Positions 26,089 through 38,373 of a DNA stretch of 64,000 nt are shown here, in pieces. The number at the start of each line of letters is the position of its first letter. Position 1 is the first letter of the stretch. This DNA comes from Diprion similis. Lineage: Eukaryota > Arthropoda > Insecta > Hymenoptera > Diprionidae. The stretch covers positions 24,268,501 to 24,332,500 of the forward strand of contig NC_060112.1 of assembly GCF_021155765.1 (NCBI RefSeq). The letters run 5' to 3'. The notes under the pieces are model-generated. The model saw only the letters and a program-made list of their open reading frames with translations. It had not been told where the DNA came from and made no database searches. The translations under genes were made by a program, and so were the position numbers.

Positions 26089-26269
26089 AGGTTAGGTTAG
26101 GTATAGATTGAGTTAGGTTAGGTTAAGGTTAATTTAGGTTAGGTTAAGGTTAAGTTAGGTTAGGTTAAAGTTAGGTTAGGTTAAGGTTAATTTAGGTTAG
26201 GTTAAGGTTAAGTTAGGTTAAGGTTAATTAAGGTAACCGCTTAGGTTAGGTTAGGTATAGGTTAGGTAT
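26089..26269. repeat. Interstitial telomere-like TTAGG repeat, degenerate
   Basis: About 180 bases consist almost wholly of TTAGG, TTAAGG and TTTAGG units on the plus strand, in higher-order blocks such as ttaggttaggttaaggttaa repeated four to five times. TTAGG is the usual insect telomere unit. Unique DNA on both sides makes this internal rather than a chromosome end. Confidence 0.88.
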
Positions 26270-26576
26270 TGCAAGCCTCTGCAAGCCTGCGGATTCGTTC
26301 CTTCATACAGACGAGTGCGTTGCGTCTTCCACGGTCCCCGGAGCAAAACGGTACCTTATACCGGCGTGTGTATATGTAATAAGAGGTATGGAGTAGAGTT
26401 GGTGTGGAGGTATACCTAATGGTTCTCTCGCTGGCGTATCCGCGGACTAGCAATTCCCGCAAGGCTCTATCGCGATCGGAAACCAATTGCACCTGCTTTC
26501 CTAGTGGGATCCCTGCCCTACGGATCATACGGTGGCTACGACTGATGCGATAGATGGAACATATTATGGTTATCAA

Positions 26577-26974
26577 ACAGAGTGTCTACTTCAATCGAGA
26601 ATTTGGATTCTACGAGTATTTCAGGAGTTTCAAGGATAACTCGTTGAAAAACTCGAGGACCTTAATTTTGTGTTTTTATGTGCTTTGAGGAATAGGATGA
26701 GATGGTTAGTCGTTGATTAAAAAAGTTTACATATCTGTAGATGTTCAACGTATATGCTTTGAAGGCATGATCAGTTTTATTATACTTTCTGTAAGAAGGC
26801 CGCGTATCAGAAATCAAATATTCCAGTTTTCAATCAAAACTGCATGATTTCAACTTTGCCAGGATAAATCAAATTATTCCAAATTTTTTCCATGAATCGT
26901 GGAACATTTCTATTTAATCCAGGATAATTTCAGGATTCAATAATATATAAGGAGGAGTAGACACCACACCCTGT
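26577..26974. mobile_element. Short non-autonomous element with CAGRGTGT-type ends
   Basis: The left end is cagagtgtctac. The right end, reverse-complemented, is acagggtgtggtgtctac. The interior of about 370 bases is AT-rich, with repeated optional palindromic phrases around ccaaattttttcc and caggataatttcagg, and no coding potential. A second element with similar ends is at 32697-33117. The TIRs are imperfect; a target-site duplication was not resolved. Confidence 0.5.
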
Positions 26975-27059
26975 TAATGTACCTACTCGATCACGTTGCC
27001 GGGTGTGGAATTCGCATCGATATTGAATCTTCGGCTTGTTCGAATAGAGAAAGTACTTT

Positions 27060-27500
27060 TTCATTCATACTGATTTTCGATTAAATCGATTATTTTTTCC
27101 CGGTAATCGACTATAATCGATCGTTTTTCATACTCGATTCATCGACCGACTTGATTATTTTTCCTTACAATATCAATTCGTGTGATTTAAGTATCAATTA
27201 TCATCGTTGTCTCACTAACTAAGTACCTATTTCATATAATTAGTGAAAGATGAATGAATATTCATATTTTTACCTGAAACTGAAAAATATTATTAAACAA
27301 ACTATAAATTATGGCAAAACTTTCCACTATTAAGACGACGTACTGAAATTCATGAAATTTTTCTTTCAAATGCACCGTTGAAAAAAAAATGCAAAATAAT
27401 TTATTAACCGGTTAATTTTTACCAATTCAATCGGGTCGAGTTTGATTATTTTTTTTTGACTCGATTAATCGATGCGTAAAAAATTCTGTACGGATCGATG
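27060..27500. repeat. Diverged ATCGATTA-rich repeat, related to 45.1 kb copy
   Basis: The stretch gattttcgattaaatcgatt, with the following ttttttccc, ataatcga and atcgaccgac blocks, aligns by eye with 45089-45175, in the same order and orientation. Further ATCGATTA motifs continue to about 27500. No coding potential. Confidence 0.6.
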
Positions 27501-28954
27501 TTTTCTTGTTTATTTTAAGCAACTTTCGATGAAAATTTTTATTGCAATTTGCTTTACAATTATCCCGTAGCATATATATTATATATATTTATCGCAATAT
27601 CGAAGAATCTGTAACCCGGTAAAAAGAATCATCAAAAAGAAGTCATAGAATTTGAAAACTCGGTTAATTTTCTTTCGTTTTCTCTTCAAAATCCACCTGA
27701 GTTGGTGAATGCAGTGTAGGGGAAAAAAAGAAGAATGAAAAGGAGGTTTCTATTCGGTTGCTTACTTTCCCAGCCTAGTTCGCGTTGAAACTGCACACCC
27801 GCAATTTTACAAATGTATATGGGTATACACATAACGTGTAAGAAATTAAACCTGCATCATTTCAGACAATTCACACATTATATGTATGTAACACACCTCG
27901 AAGAAAGATAATCAAATAATACACACACACGTATACACACATGTATACTTGTTATTTTAAAGAAGAAGCTCATCTTCTCACGTAACGTATATAATATAAC
28001 ATGCATACATATATGCGGCAAGGAAGGAAGAATGATATTTCAATCTTTTGAAAACCTGCACGTTTCGCAGACTCTTATTCGATTATCCAGTGTTTAACGA
28101 TCAAAAGTTTATTATATATTTGAAAAAAGGGAGAAAAAAAAAACAAAAAAATTCAATTCAAATTTCTTTTCCTTTTTTACATATGAAAAGAATTCGCGAG
28201 TATGAACGTTGGAAATTCAATAAACGTGACCGACGTGACTAGGGGAAAAAAAAAATTTCCCCTAATCTGGAATAAAATTCGTCGGTGGTATGAAAAGCAG
28301 CAAAAACAACCAAATCAAGAAGAAGAAAGAAAAAAAAAAAAAAAAGAAAAGAAAAAGAAAAAAAGTGAATCGAGCGAAGAAATGGAAAGCGTAATCGAGA
28401 GATCCTCCGTGAAAGAGATATTTCCGCAGGTTCTTTCTTACTGGCAGGGTTGCGGTAGGCCAGGTACTCGGCGGACTTGCGGTTTCCGATACAGCTTTCC
28501 GGATCTTTTCAACAACGACAACGCCGCCGCCGACGACGACGACGACGCGGACGCAATGCTCAACTCTACTCTCCGACAATGAGAACGCGGCTCTGCCTTT
28601 TCCTTCCGTTCTTTTCCGTCCCGCGATCGGCGTTCGCCTTGCTCCAGTTCGACGCGTTGAGTATCGAATGAAGCGAGAGAGAGAGAGAGAGAGAGAGAGG
28701 AAAAGAGGTGGGTTGAAATTGTCGATTCACACACACACACGAAAGCAAAGCGTGCATTAAAAGAAACGTAAGTACGACTCTCGCAGACTTCAATAATAAT
28801 CGCGACCGTGCAGTTTTAAAGATCGGCTCAAAGGCACGCGATGACGGACCGACCGTCACGCTTCGCCACGGGCCAACGGCGACGTGATACGTATACCCGG
28901 GTATTATATACGCAGTATGCCTGCCCACCGAAGGAGCTAAGTATAATGTGAACT
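27501..28954. other. Non-coding AT-rich stretch with purine runs
   Basis: No supported gene. Contains CA/TA microsatellites near 27920-27945, A-rich runs at 28321-28365 and a (GA)n run at about 28675-28700 followed by (CA)n. The Lys-rich open frame around 28202-28582 is translated purine repeat and is not called. Confidence 0.5.
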
Positions 28955-29480
28955 TAGGATAAATGCGCAGTTTCCACCTTATATTGCATAGATAATTTAT
29001 TATCTGAGATAATCATCTTTGGTTATATGTATATATATATATAGTATACACCGAAGTTCACTGAAGAATCCACAGTATAAATGCGCGGTGTGTACGTTAT
29101 CTAGATAATTTATTATCTGATATAATCATCTTTGATAAATTTTTAATCCACTTTTATCTTATAGAGATAATGAGACGATACGTAGTTATGTATACGGCAT
29201 GCGTGCCCGATGTAGGGGTATGTGTAAGTACCTTATTACATGGATCATATTATCTGACATGGTTATGTTAGATGAAATTTCGTAATCTTTTATCTTATAA
29301 AGATAACGACATGATACGTAGGTATCGTATATATACAGTATACACCAAAGTTCATTGAAGAAGTGGAGTATAAATGCGCGGAGTGTACGTTATCTAGATA
29401 ATTTATTATCTGAGATAATTATCTTGGATGAATTATCGTCAATTTTTATCCTATAGAGATAATATGGGTCAAAATATGAC
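28955..29480. repeat. Tandem, degenerate repeat with AGATAATTTATTATCT palindrome
   Basis: The palindrome starts at 28990, 29103 and 29396, with a degenerate copy near 29243. Two copies carry the same long left flank: gtatacaccgaagttcactg near 29045 and gtatacaccaaagttcattg near 29338, each followed by agtataaatgcgcgg. Roughly four copies of a 110-150 bp unit, or two copies of a 294-bp unit. No coding potential. Confidence 0.82.
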
Positions 29481-31179
29481 GCGGGGAAATATCAGGATGT
29501 TGAAATTTTTTTTTTTTTTTTATCTGAGATATATCTGTATTACTACGTTTTTTTTCTACCTATCCGTAAAGTTTCCGCGTCACAGAATTCGTCGAATGAC
29601 GATTTTCGCGGTTTTCAGAAATTCCTTCCATCGATCATCGCTTCAATTTCTGTGTTTTTCTACACTTTTACATCGATTTCAATCATTCTATGATTCAACT
29701 TAGTATATTTTAATATTTTTATCGCTCAACTTTTCACATTCTAAAATTTGACAAATCAGATCTTGCCATTTTTGTAAATTTTCTACACTGTGACTCTTCT
29801 ATTTCACCAGTTTTCAATTATTCTATATTGATTCGTACAATTCCATGTTTTGACTATCTATATATCTTAACTTTTCTATTCCTAAACTTTTCACATACAT
29901 TTTTTTCGCGTTTTTAATTATTTTACATTCCGACCCTTCCACCATCAATTCCCGTCTCTTTTATTTAGCCAAGAAAATCAAGACGTCAAAAGTTTTGGGT
30001 GTCGAATTACTCACGTATTTGAAACCGTTACCACCAATTGTTCGGATAGAATTTTTTGCTCCAAGATATAGCAACATCCTGTATACAACCGATCTCCAGC
30101 CGACGAAAACATCCTCTACAATAATACAACAGAGCCGCAAAGAAAGATACGGAACTGGCATGAAAAGAATAAAATAGATAGATAGATAGATAGTTAGATA
30201 GATAGACAAATAGATAGATAAATAGAGTTTACTTTATCCATGGCAATATTGGACAAGTTTACTGGAGAGTGAGAGAGAGAGAGAGAGTTCGCAGAACGAA
30301 GAAAAAGAATTTGTAATAAAAAAGAAAGGAAGAAGAGAAAGATGATAAAAAAGAAAAAGAAGGATAATTCATTTGTTCCACGTGAGAACTGCTGTAGCCG
30401 CAGGTGAGGTTACGTGCTGGGTGTAAATTCAAAGTCCTGCATGACTCCGAGTGAGCACATAGAGCCTAGTTCTGCTTATTGTAAGTTAGACCAGCGAAGC
30501 CTGGACATTCGCTTCGCGCCTATCTCATACGCGATGAGAATAATATAACCATCTTCGACATTACATTGCAGAGGCGCACATTTCTCATCACACCCGCGGC
30601 GAGGCGAGTTTCCGGCATCGAAGAGGTTTGCTCCGTGGAATTAAATATCGTTCGTTTCTTCTTCACTCGCGAGTAATGGCAATGTTTTTTTATTCACGTC
30701 TTAAAGATTATTGCTTTTTGAAACTCGACTTTGTTAATAGAGTGGTTCTGAAATTGTAAAAGACAAAAAAAATAAATAAAATAAAATAAATAAAACAACA
30801 ACACAAAACTAATTTAATAAAACTTCAATGTTCGTTACAACTTTATATAATGTTATTAAGAATTCAACCTCGTCAAGATTTCTAACCTGACGCAAGTTTA
30901 TACGCGTAATAAATATATCAGTAAAATTTCATTAGACTATAAATTATCGAATATAATATATACATATATATATATATACTATATAATACAGGTTTAATAA
31001 TTAAAATTCGTCGCCTGAGACATTTTCCTCGTAAAAATTTGAATCAGCCTGCGGCGATTTTATGAAAGTATGCAGCGATTAAATTTCGAACTGTTCGATA
31101 TCAACACGTTCGAGAAAACTTTTTCTTCTATAATATGCATGTATATGTATTGTAATATGTATATTAATATTAAATTGAC

Positions 31180-31210
<31 letters not shown>

Positions 31211-31529
31211 CTTTGCAACGATTTATAATATGTATAATATTTTTACCCAAATAAATTGGCTGCAGAAATTTGCTGACGCCATTATCATTCCTCAGCTTAA
31301 TTCGCAACGCGTGTAATAATTTAACATTATACGTATATGTAAATATGTATATACCTGTCTGCAGGTGACTCGAGCCTTGAAAAATGTCAAAGTGATTTAC
31401 TCCGAAAGATTACATCCATAATACACATCAATCCATTTTTGGAGAGGCATTAAGCGGTGGCATTGCAATATCAGCTCGTTGAACTAAAACTTGAACTTCT
31501 CTACGTGTTATACGTATAAATACATACAT

Positions 31530-31574
<45 letters not shown>

Positions 31575-32696
31575 TTCATTCTATACATACTATGAATGAA
31601 AAAAACATCAGGTAACAGGTAACTGTTTATTATTTAATCGAATAGTCGTAAATCCGATGTCTCAAATTTTGAAGAAAGTATGCAGGTATACATAAATAAA
31701 ATTAGGTCTGTATCGTTAATTTTCTTTTCTCTCGCCTCCCCCCCCCCCCCACCCCTTATTTTTTTATCTCTGATTAGCAGATCGTATATCAGATTTCATG
31801 GTTAAAATAATATATATACGATCCTCTACAATAAGTCACAATTACACAGATTATATTTATTTATACCTATACATGTATGTATGTATGTACATATACACAT
31901 ATATAATGTGTATAATGTATTTCCTTGGTGTTTCTCAAGAATTTCCCAATTACACCGAGCATATATCGTGAGACTGAGACGTGCACAGCCTGCAGTCTTA
32001 CAACTTTCACAAAATTGTGAACCGGAATTTAAAAAGGAAAGGGAGATAACGCGAGAGAGAAAGAGAGAGAGAAAAGAAAAGAACAACAAAAAAAAAAAAA
32101 ACTACTTGAAAATGTAAATTTTATATATTTTTTTTTCTGTTTAAATAAACATTTATATTAAAAAAATTTTTTAACATTTGAATTTAATCGAGTATTTGCA
32201 ATTAATGTAAAGCATATTTCCTTAATAAATCGTTTCAAAATCTGTATAGTTTACAAATATTGCTTTTTTTTTATTATACCGAATTAACTTATTTACAATT
32301 GACTGTTTTTGTTTATAATTTTATTTTATAAACAATTCCTGTTTCCGTTATTTCGTTGTATTGTTCGTTTTTTAACTCTCGTCACCGACACTCGTACATA
32401 CATAATAATTCCCATGATGCATCGCTCTGCGAATCACGAGGTGAAAAGCCTGTTGCAGACTCGAGGAGTTAACCAGTTTTTATAACCGACGTCGCATCGA
32501 CGTTTTTACAATTTTCTTTTCGGACACGACACAAGGTTGCGGCAGTCCGATCCTTCTCACTTTCACCCTACGTGCAGTGGAAATAATAACGCGTCCGCAG
32601 TTCTGTTTAAACACTCGATTTTTTTTTTTAAACAAAGCCTGCATTGGCACTGATTTTCGATCATATTGAAATTAGTATATATATTTAACGTTAATT
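29481..32696. other. Non-coding stretch with microsatellites
   Basis: No supported gene. Contains (GATA)n at about 30175-30225, (GA)n at 30270-30290, a poly-A run at about 31187-31211, TA repeats near 31537-31566, and a 13-base C run at 31738-31750. Confidence 0.5.
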
Positions 32697-33117
32697 CAGA
32701 GTGTTCAGTTATTTGTGAAAACGTAATTCCCCGAGAATTCCAGCTTTCCCAAACAAGAATCGTTATTTGTCCAGTTTGTTCTCATGTAAACAATAAATGA
32801 AAAATACAACAGTCATACGAACAAGAATATTTTATATTTGACCGGAGCACAGCTCATTGTGAGGCGAATTTGTAAGAATACGCTATCAGGTACAATTTTT
32901 AAGAAATCATAACTCGGTTCATGACCATTGCCTGAAAGTTGAAAGAAAATTTTTTTCTTCTCACCAAGTGGATAAATTTTTACGAACCTAGAATGAAAAT
33001 TATTATATTCCAGATACGACCTGAAATTCCCTGAGATTACCAAATTTTTTCCAGGGGATATAAAATTCCCTGAGAATTCCCCGATTCCATAATTTCCATG
33101 AATATTGGACACACTGG
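32697..33117. mobile_element. Short non-autonomous element with CAGAGTGT / ACACTGG ends
   Basis: Left end cagagtgttcagtt; right end, reverse-complemented, ccagtgtgtccaat. The interior holds repeated phrases based on attccctgagaattcc, including a run near 33020-33080. Similar in size and ends to 26577-26974, so probably the same family. No open frame of note. Confidence 0.5.
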
Positions 33118-34029
33118 TTACCGTAACGCTCCAGAAACTCCGTTATTCCGCCATTTTCGAATTGTCGGAAAACCAAAGACACTCAAATTTCAAAATCTCA
33201 CTTCTTTAAAAAATCGTTATAAAATTAACAAAACAATGATATTTTCCCCTAACTTGACTAACTTCAATCCTGTGATTCGGGGATATTAAGTAAGTCGTGA
33301 TAAAACACGTGACATTGAAAAAAAAAAAAAAAAAAAGAATTCACGATTTTGCCGAAATAACCGAGAAATTTATTTCAAACGAATGTTTCGAGTAAAAATA
33401 CAAAAAACAACAACAATAAAAACCACGATAATACAGCAAAAATATGAGAAACAATAATTTCTCCAGCTGCTGCGTCCACTTACATGCATGAACAGCAGCA
33501 GCGTGTGGGGTTCAAGGATGAAAAGATGGAACGATGATCGCTCTGGAATGCGGTTAAATCTATATACTCGTACCTTCTTCTTCAGGGGCTGCGATACGAG
33601 GTTTGTCTGTGTTTAAAACGTAAATCCATATGTATGTATACATTATATATAGGTATATATAAGAAAATATCTCTTCGAGTGAAGAAAAGACGGTTTATGT
33701 GGAGGAACGCACATCGCATCGTGATCAACCTGCACCATATTTACACATACTTAGTACAACATACACCTGAAACAACTTGTATTTTTGACAATTTGCACCT
33801 GAAATAACGAGACATCGTCTGTGTATACGATTAATATATATAGAAAAAAATAAAACACTTGCAATTAGTCTTATTATTAATTTTAGCATATACATAGATA
33901 TCCCAAAAGCTGCGCGTGCAGTTTCGATTCCTCGTTCGAATCGATAACAATCGATTAATTACTGTATAAAGTATGTCATGACGATGATCAATGGAATTCA
34001 ACAACTTGGTCTTAAGTAACTTTTAAAAG

Positions 34030-34450
34030 AGTAGATTTATCGTAAAATGACAAGAGATCTTTTTGGATAGAGTCTTCAATTACCTACACAAAAATACGAC
34101 AATCTGATCTTATCGTTGACGTTTAATGCGTTGACAAGTTATAAAATTCCAAAGTTGAGAGGAGAAAAAAAAAAAAAAAAAAAAACAAGAAACAAGAAAA
34201 GACACAATTTCTCCCATGTTATTCAAATGGAAAATACGAAAACCTCTGAATATTAATATCAAGATCTTAAACTTGGATAGCATTTTTTTTTTTTTTTGAA
34301 ACATTATTACCAACTTGAATTTTGAAGAAAAAAAAAAAGTAGTTCATTTTTTGTTTATAATACAAAAAATTTTCATATTTAAATTTAATAGAATATTTAA
34401 ATAAGATTCTGAGGTCGGTCGACTTCTTCCTCCATTTAATCGATCCCATT
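34030..34450. repeat. Dispersed repeat, copy 1 (partner at 48.4 kb)
   Basis: Aligns by eye with 48400-48770 in the same orientation: gagtagatttatcgtaaaatg with gagtagatacatcataaagtg, then tctgaatattaatatcaaga with tcgcagtattaatattagaa, and shared AT-rich tails. Both copies carry A- or T-runs at matching places. Divergence is high. Not coding. Confidence 0.6.
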
Positions 34451-35685
34451 TTACAACCTAAAGTTGATACTGGAATCGTATAAGAGGTTGTAGGATGAGA
34501 GTGAAATTCCGGAGAGAAATTTTCGAAGCATTTTTAAAGGTACAACTTTACCTTTAACGATATTCAACCTTGTTCTAACAACCTTGCCTGAAGATATCTA
34601 TTATATACATATATTTATATATACATACATAATACAAATGTACAAGAAATCTTGACAAATTTTTATTAGTATCTATAGACATATATAGAGATATTCGTAA
34701 TGATGATATGTAAATATACCAGCTCGTTCCAAGTTAAAACTAATCTATAAGGAATCTTTAACAGAAATATTTCTTTCTCGTTTCGTTCGATTCCAGATCT
34801 TATCGAACTAATTTATGAATTGACATTTGATAGAATATGTGCAGCGGCGTGGAATAAAAAAGAAGTCCCGAAATTTAGTCTCACTAATTAACTTACAATG
34901 AGTAAAAAATTGTTTAATCATTTAGTCAAGCGTCAAATCCATAAAGCACGTTGATAATTTTCCTTAACAAAAGAAAAAAGAAAATAAAAATATTGCAAAA
35001 TTATTCCGCTATCTTGAAATTACGTCGATAAACGCGATTTGAAATTAGACAAAAATAGCCGGAAAAATTATACAAGCTATGTATATATTATACCAATTAA
35101 TTATTTGTTATTATCAAATTTCATATATAATTATTATCACTAGAGAAGTAAAAGTTCAAAACGAAATCTAGTGCTTTAGGTAGAGGAAGAAGGAAAGAAA
35201 AAAAAAGAACACAAACGGAAAAATTACGCTGCTAATGTAAACGGTCGGATCGATATAAGCGTATAATCATTTGTCGCACGTAATAAACGATCTTGAAACC
35301 TGCTACTTTTCCCATCCTTTCGTCGAACTGCAATAAGCTGCACGTCAATCCGACTGCTGCAGCAACGATTCGTGTAATTACACGAAACCTTACAATCAGC
35401 TGTAATCTATAGTACGATGCTATATTTTATATTTTTTCTTTACTTGGTACGTTAAAAGAAAACTTAACTTCCGCTTTGCTCCAATTGCATTTGCGATTTT
35501 ATATTTTCTTTTCTCACGATACGCGATTGATCTATTATAAGCGAAATTTTTACGAAGCTTTTTTATCGATTAATCATAATTTTTCCAATTTATCGATCAA
35601 TCTCCACTGTTTGAACTGTAATTATTTTTTCGGAATCGATTATTTATAAAGGAAAATTTATTATTACGATGTACATAAACGTTTA
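34451..35685. other. Non-coding AT-rich stretch
   Basis: Nothing recognisable: AT-rich DNA with short TA microsatellites and stops in all frames. Confidence 0.45.
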
Positions 35686-36211
35686 TTGGACGGGGGTGGG
35701 GTTGAAATTCCGAATTTGAAAAGTTCCGAAAGTGCCAAATTTATGGCGAATATTTTCGTGGCAAAACTTGAAGTAAAGAAATCTGCAAACTTTTCCGAAA
35801 GTGCGAAATTGAGAAAATTTAAAAATCTGAAATATCGAAATTACGATTGATCGAGGATTTTCAGTTCTGTGAATTTCTGGCTTAGTGAAATTTCGCCATA
35901 TCGATCTTTCTTCGTTTCGAATTTAACATATTTTTACAATCGGAATCCAGCTGCTCATTCTGATTTTCAGTTTTTCTCATTTTAATTTCCGTTGTTTAAC
36001 TCGATCGTAACTTTATTTTTCGAAACTTTTTTTCTTTATCTTCAATTTTCGGAACATTGAACTGAGATCAGTTTTCCGCCCCCATTCGAAACTTTCTTAT
36101 TTCGTAAAAATTTCATTTCTTTACTTCAACTGTCACCTGCACTAAGTAATTCGAAATTAGGCGCTTTCGGAACTTTTTAAATTTGGAACATTAACTTCAC
36201 CCCATTTGGAC
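35686..36211. mobile_element. Foldback element with long inverted arms
   Basis: The left arm begins ggacgggggtggggttgaa and includes aaaagttccgaaagtgcc, then cttgaagtaaagaaat. The right arm, reverse-complemented, begins tccaaatggggtgaagtt and includes aaaagttccgaaagcgcc, then agttgaagtaaagaaat. Each arm spans at least 110 bases, with many short gaps and mismatches, around a TTTC-rich centre. No coding capacity. It looks like a non-autonomous foldback transposon. Confidence 0.65.
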
Positions 36212-38338
36212 TGAAATTTGAAATAATTGCATTTTCATGCATATTATAATTCGTAAAGTTCAGCGATTAGTGATCGAATAAAATGTGAGAAGAGAATAAA
36301 GTTCATATCATCAATATCACAGCGTCATCGCGAGTATACGTTGTGCATCATTAAAGGCACTTACATACTCTATACTATTACGTATACAATGAGAAATCAT
36401 AATAATAACATTATCGGTATAATTGTTATTTTTTTTTCATTCGATTTTGCAATATTATACGCGGATGTTTGTATTAATTCATACGTTATGCATATAGGAA
36501 CTGGAAATTAAGAGAGACCGTAGCGCTCGATTCCGTTGAATGATTTTAACGATCATTTCGATAAATTGATACTCCTGCAATTATACCTGCTGCTGGTCTT
36601 AATCTCTTCTTTTTATGAATTCTTCCTGAATTCGTATAACTAAATTTTTTAATTCGTTTTTCAATATAAATTTAAATCGAACTTTCTCACTTTTGAATTA
36701 CTTGCTTCTCTTGTAGTTTCTAAACAAAAATTTTGCCCATTTGCATTTTAGTAACAAAATTTTCGTTGTTTAAACAAAGAATAAACGAGAAGAATTTAAA
36801 AAGTTTAGAATCCAATCGGTCAAGGCTTTTAGGTATTAGAAAACTGAGTTCCCGTGTTTTGTAAGAACAGTCAAATTCAAACCCGTGGTCCCAAAAATCC
36901 AAAACTGAGTGAAAGATGATTATTATTTTTTTACACTTTACACCATACTTAAAAATGAACAAAATCGCCGATGTCGAGTGTGAGACGTGGCTCGATTGGG
37001 GGTGGAATGCCCACTATACATCAAACTATCAGTAATATATAAAATTCTCGCGTAATTTGGCGTAAAATTTATGCGCAAAAAAACGTGCATTCGGGACATT
37101 TCTTTGCTTGCTTTCTCTTCGGTGATCGGAAATTTCATTTCGATCTTTTTTTTTTTTTTTTCTTCTTCTTCTTCTTCTTTATTGTTGTAAAAAAAAAAAG
37201 GGTGAAAAAATATAATAACCATCATGCGGCATACGGCTGTTGGAAAAATTATTACAGGCTTATACGTGGGTTAATAAAATAATACGAAATGCAGATTTTA
37301 TTTTATATCATGCCTACACGGATTCCATAAGTAGGCTGCTGCTGCGCAATGCATGCATGCATGCATGAATGATCGACGACAAACCACCGCGTGCAAAGCA
37401 GGTGCGCATCGTATGGATAATAAAATAATAGAAGAAGGTAAAAAAGTTTTTATGTCGAGTTACTGTGCTTTGAGTCTACTTATGAGAGCTCAGTAATGTA
37501 TGAGGATGAAGTCAGTAACGTTACTGTAACGATGCATGTTTGAGAAAAATCCGAGGAGAAATCGTTACTTTGCACCCTTTAGTAGAGTCTGAAATTTAAT
37601 AAACCGTAACAAACAAAACATAATTACTTATATTTTAAAAATCCTTTTTGCTCTTTCAAATTTCATAATTCGTTGACAAATATATATATATATATATCGA
37701 CAATAATCTATAATGCAATGCAACATATTTTATGATACAGTTGTTTATTTTGTATCTTATATAAATTAAACTTGAAACGTTATTATTAACCTACAAAAGC
37801 TTTCATTCACTAATTTTATGCATGAGAGCTTTTTTTTTTTTTTTTTTTTTTTGTGTAAAGCTTAAATTCTCTACAAAAATATCTATTTTTTATTACTGTC
37901 GTTATATATCGTCAACGTTAATATACCGTTGATAACAAAATGTTTAGAATTTGATATTTAGTGTTTACTGTTTTAACATTTTTCGTACGAATTGTAGGAA
38001 AATTTCAATTGCACTTCTGTTTTTTTCTTTCTTCTTCTTCTTCTTTTTCTTTTTTTCTTGTTGTTTTTTTATTCGGATCACAAGTTTTTTTTTTTTTTCA
38101 CTCGACTCCACCGAGACGTACATCTTGGAGGTAATTTTACTTATTACTATAGATGTGTACAAAAACGTAAGTGCACACTGCACGATATACGTACACGCGT
38201 TTTATTTATTCCGATGAGAGTAATTCTCTTTTCTCGATTTCACTGGCTGATTTCTCACCGTATTAAGTCGACTCGTCACGTTGTTCTACTATCTCCAAGT
38301 CGATGCGTACATACATACGTATGTATATACACATATAT

Positions 38339-38373
<35 letters not shown>

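Noticed and set aside
26089..26269. A true chromosome end
   Set aside because: Unique sequence and microsatellites continue on both sides, and the TTAGG units are degenerate.
28202..28582. Lys/Glu- and Asp-rich frames on the plus strand
   Set aside because: Translation of purine-rich and GAC microsatellite DNA.
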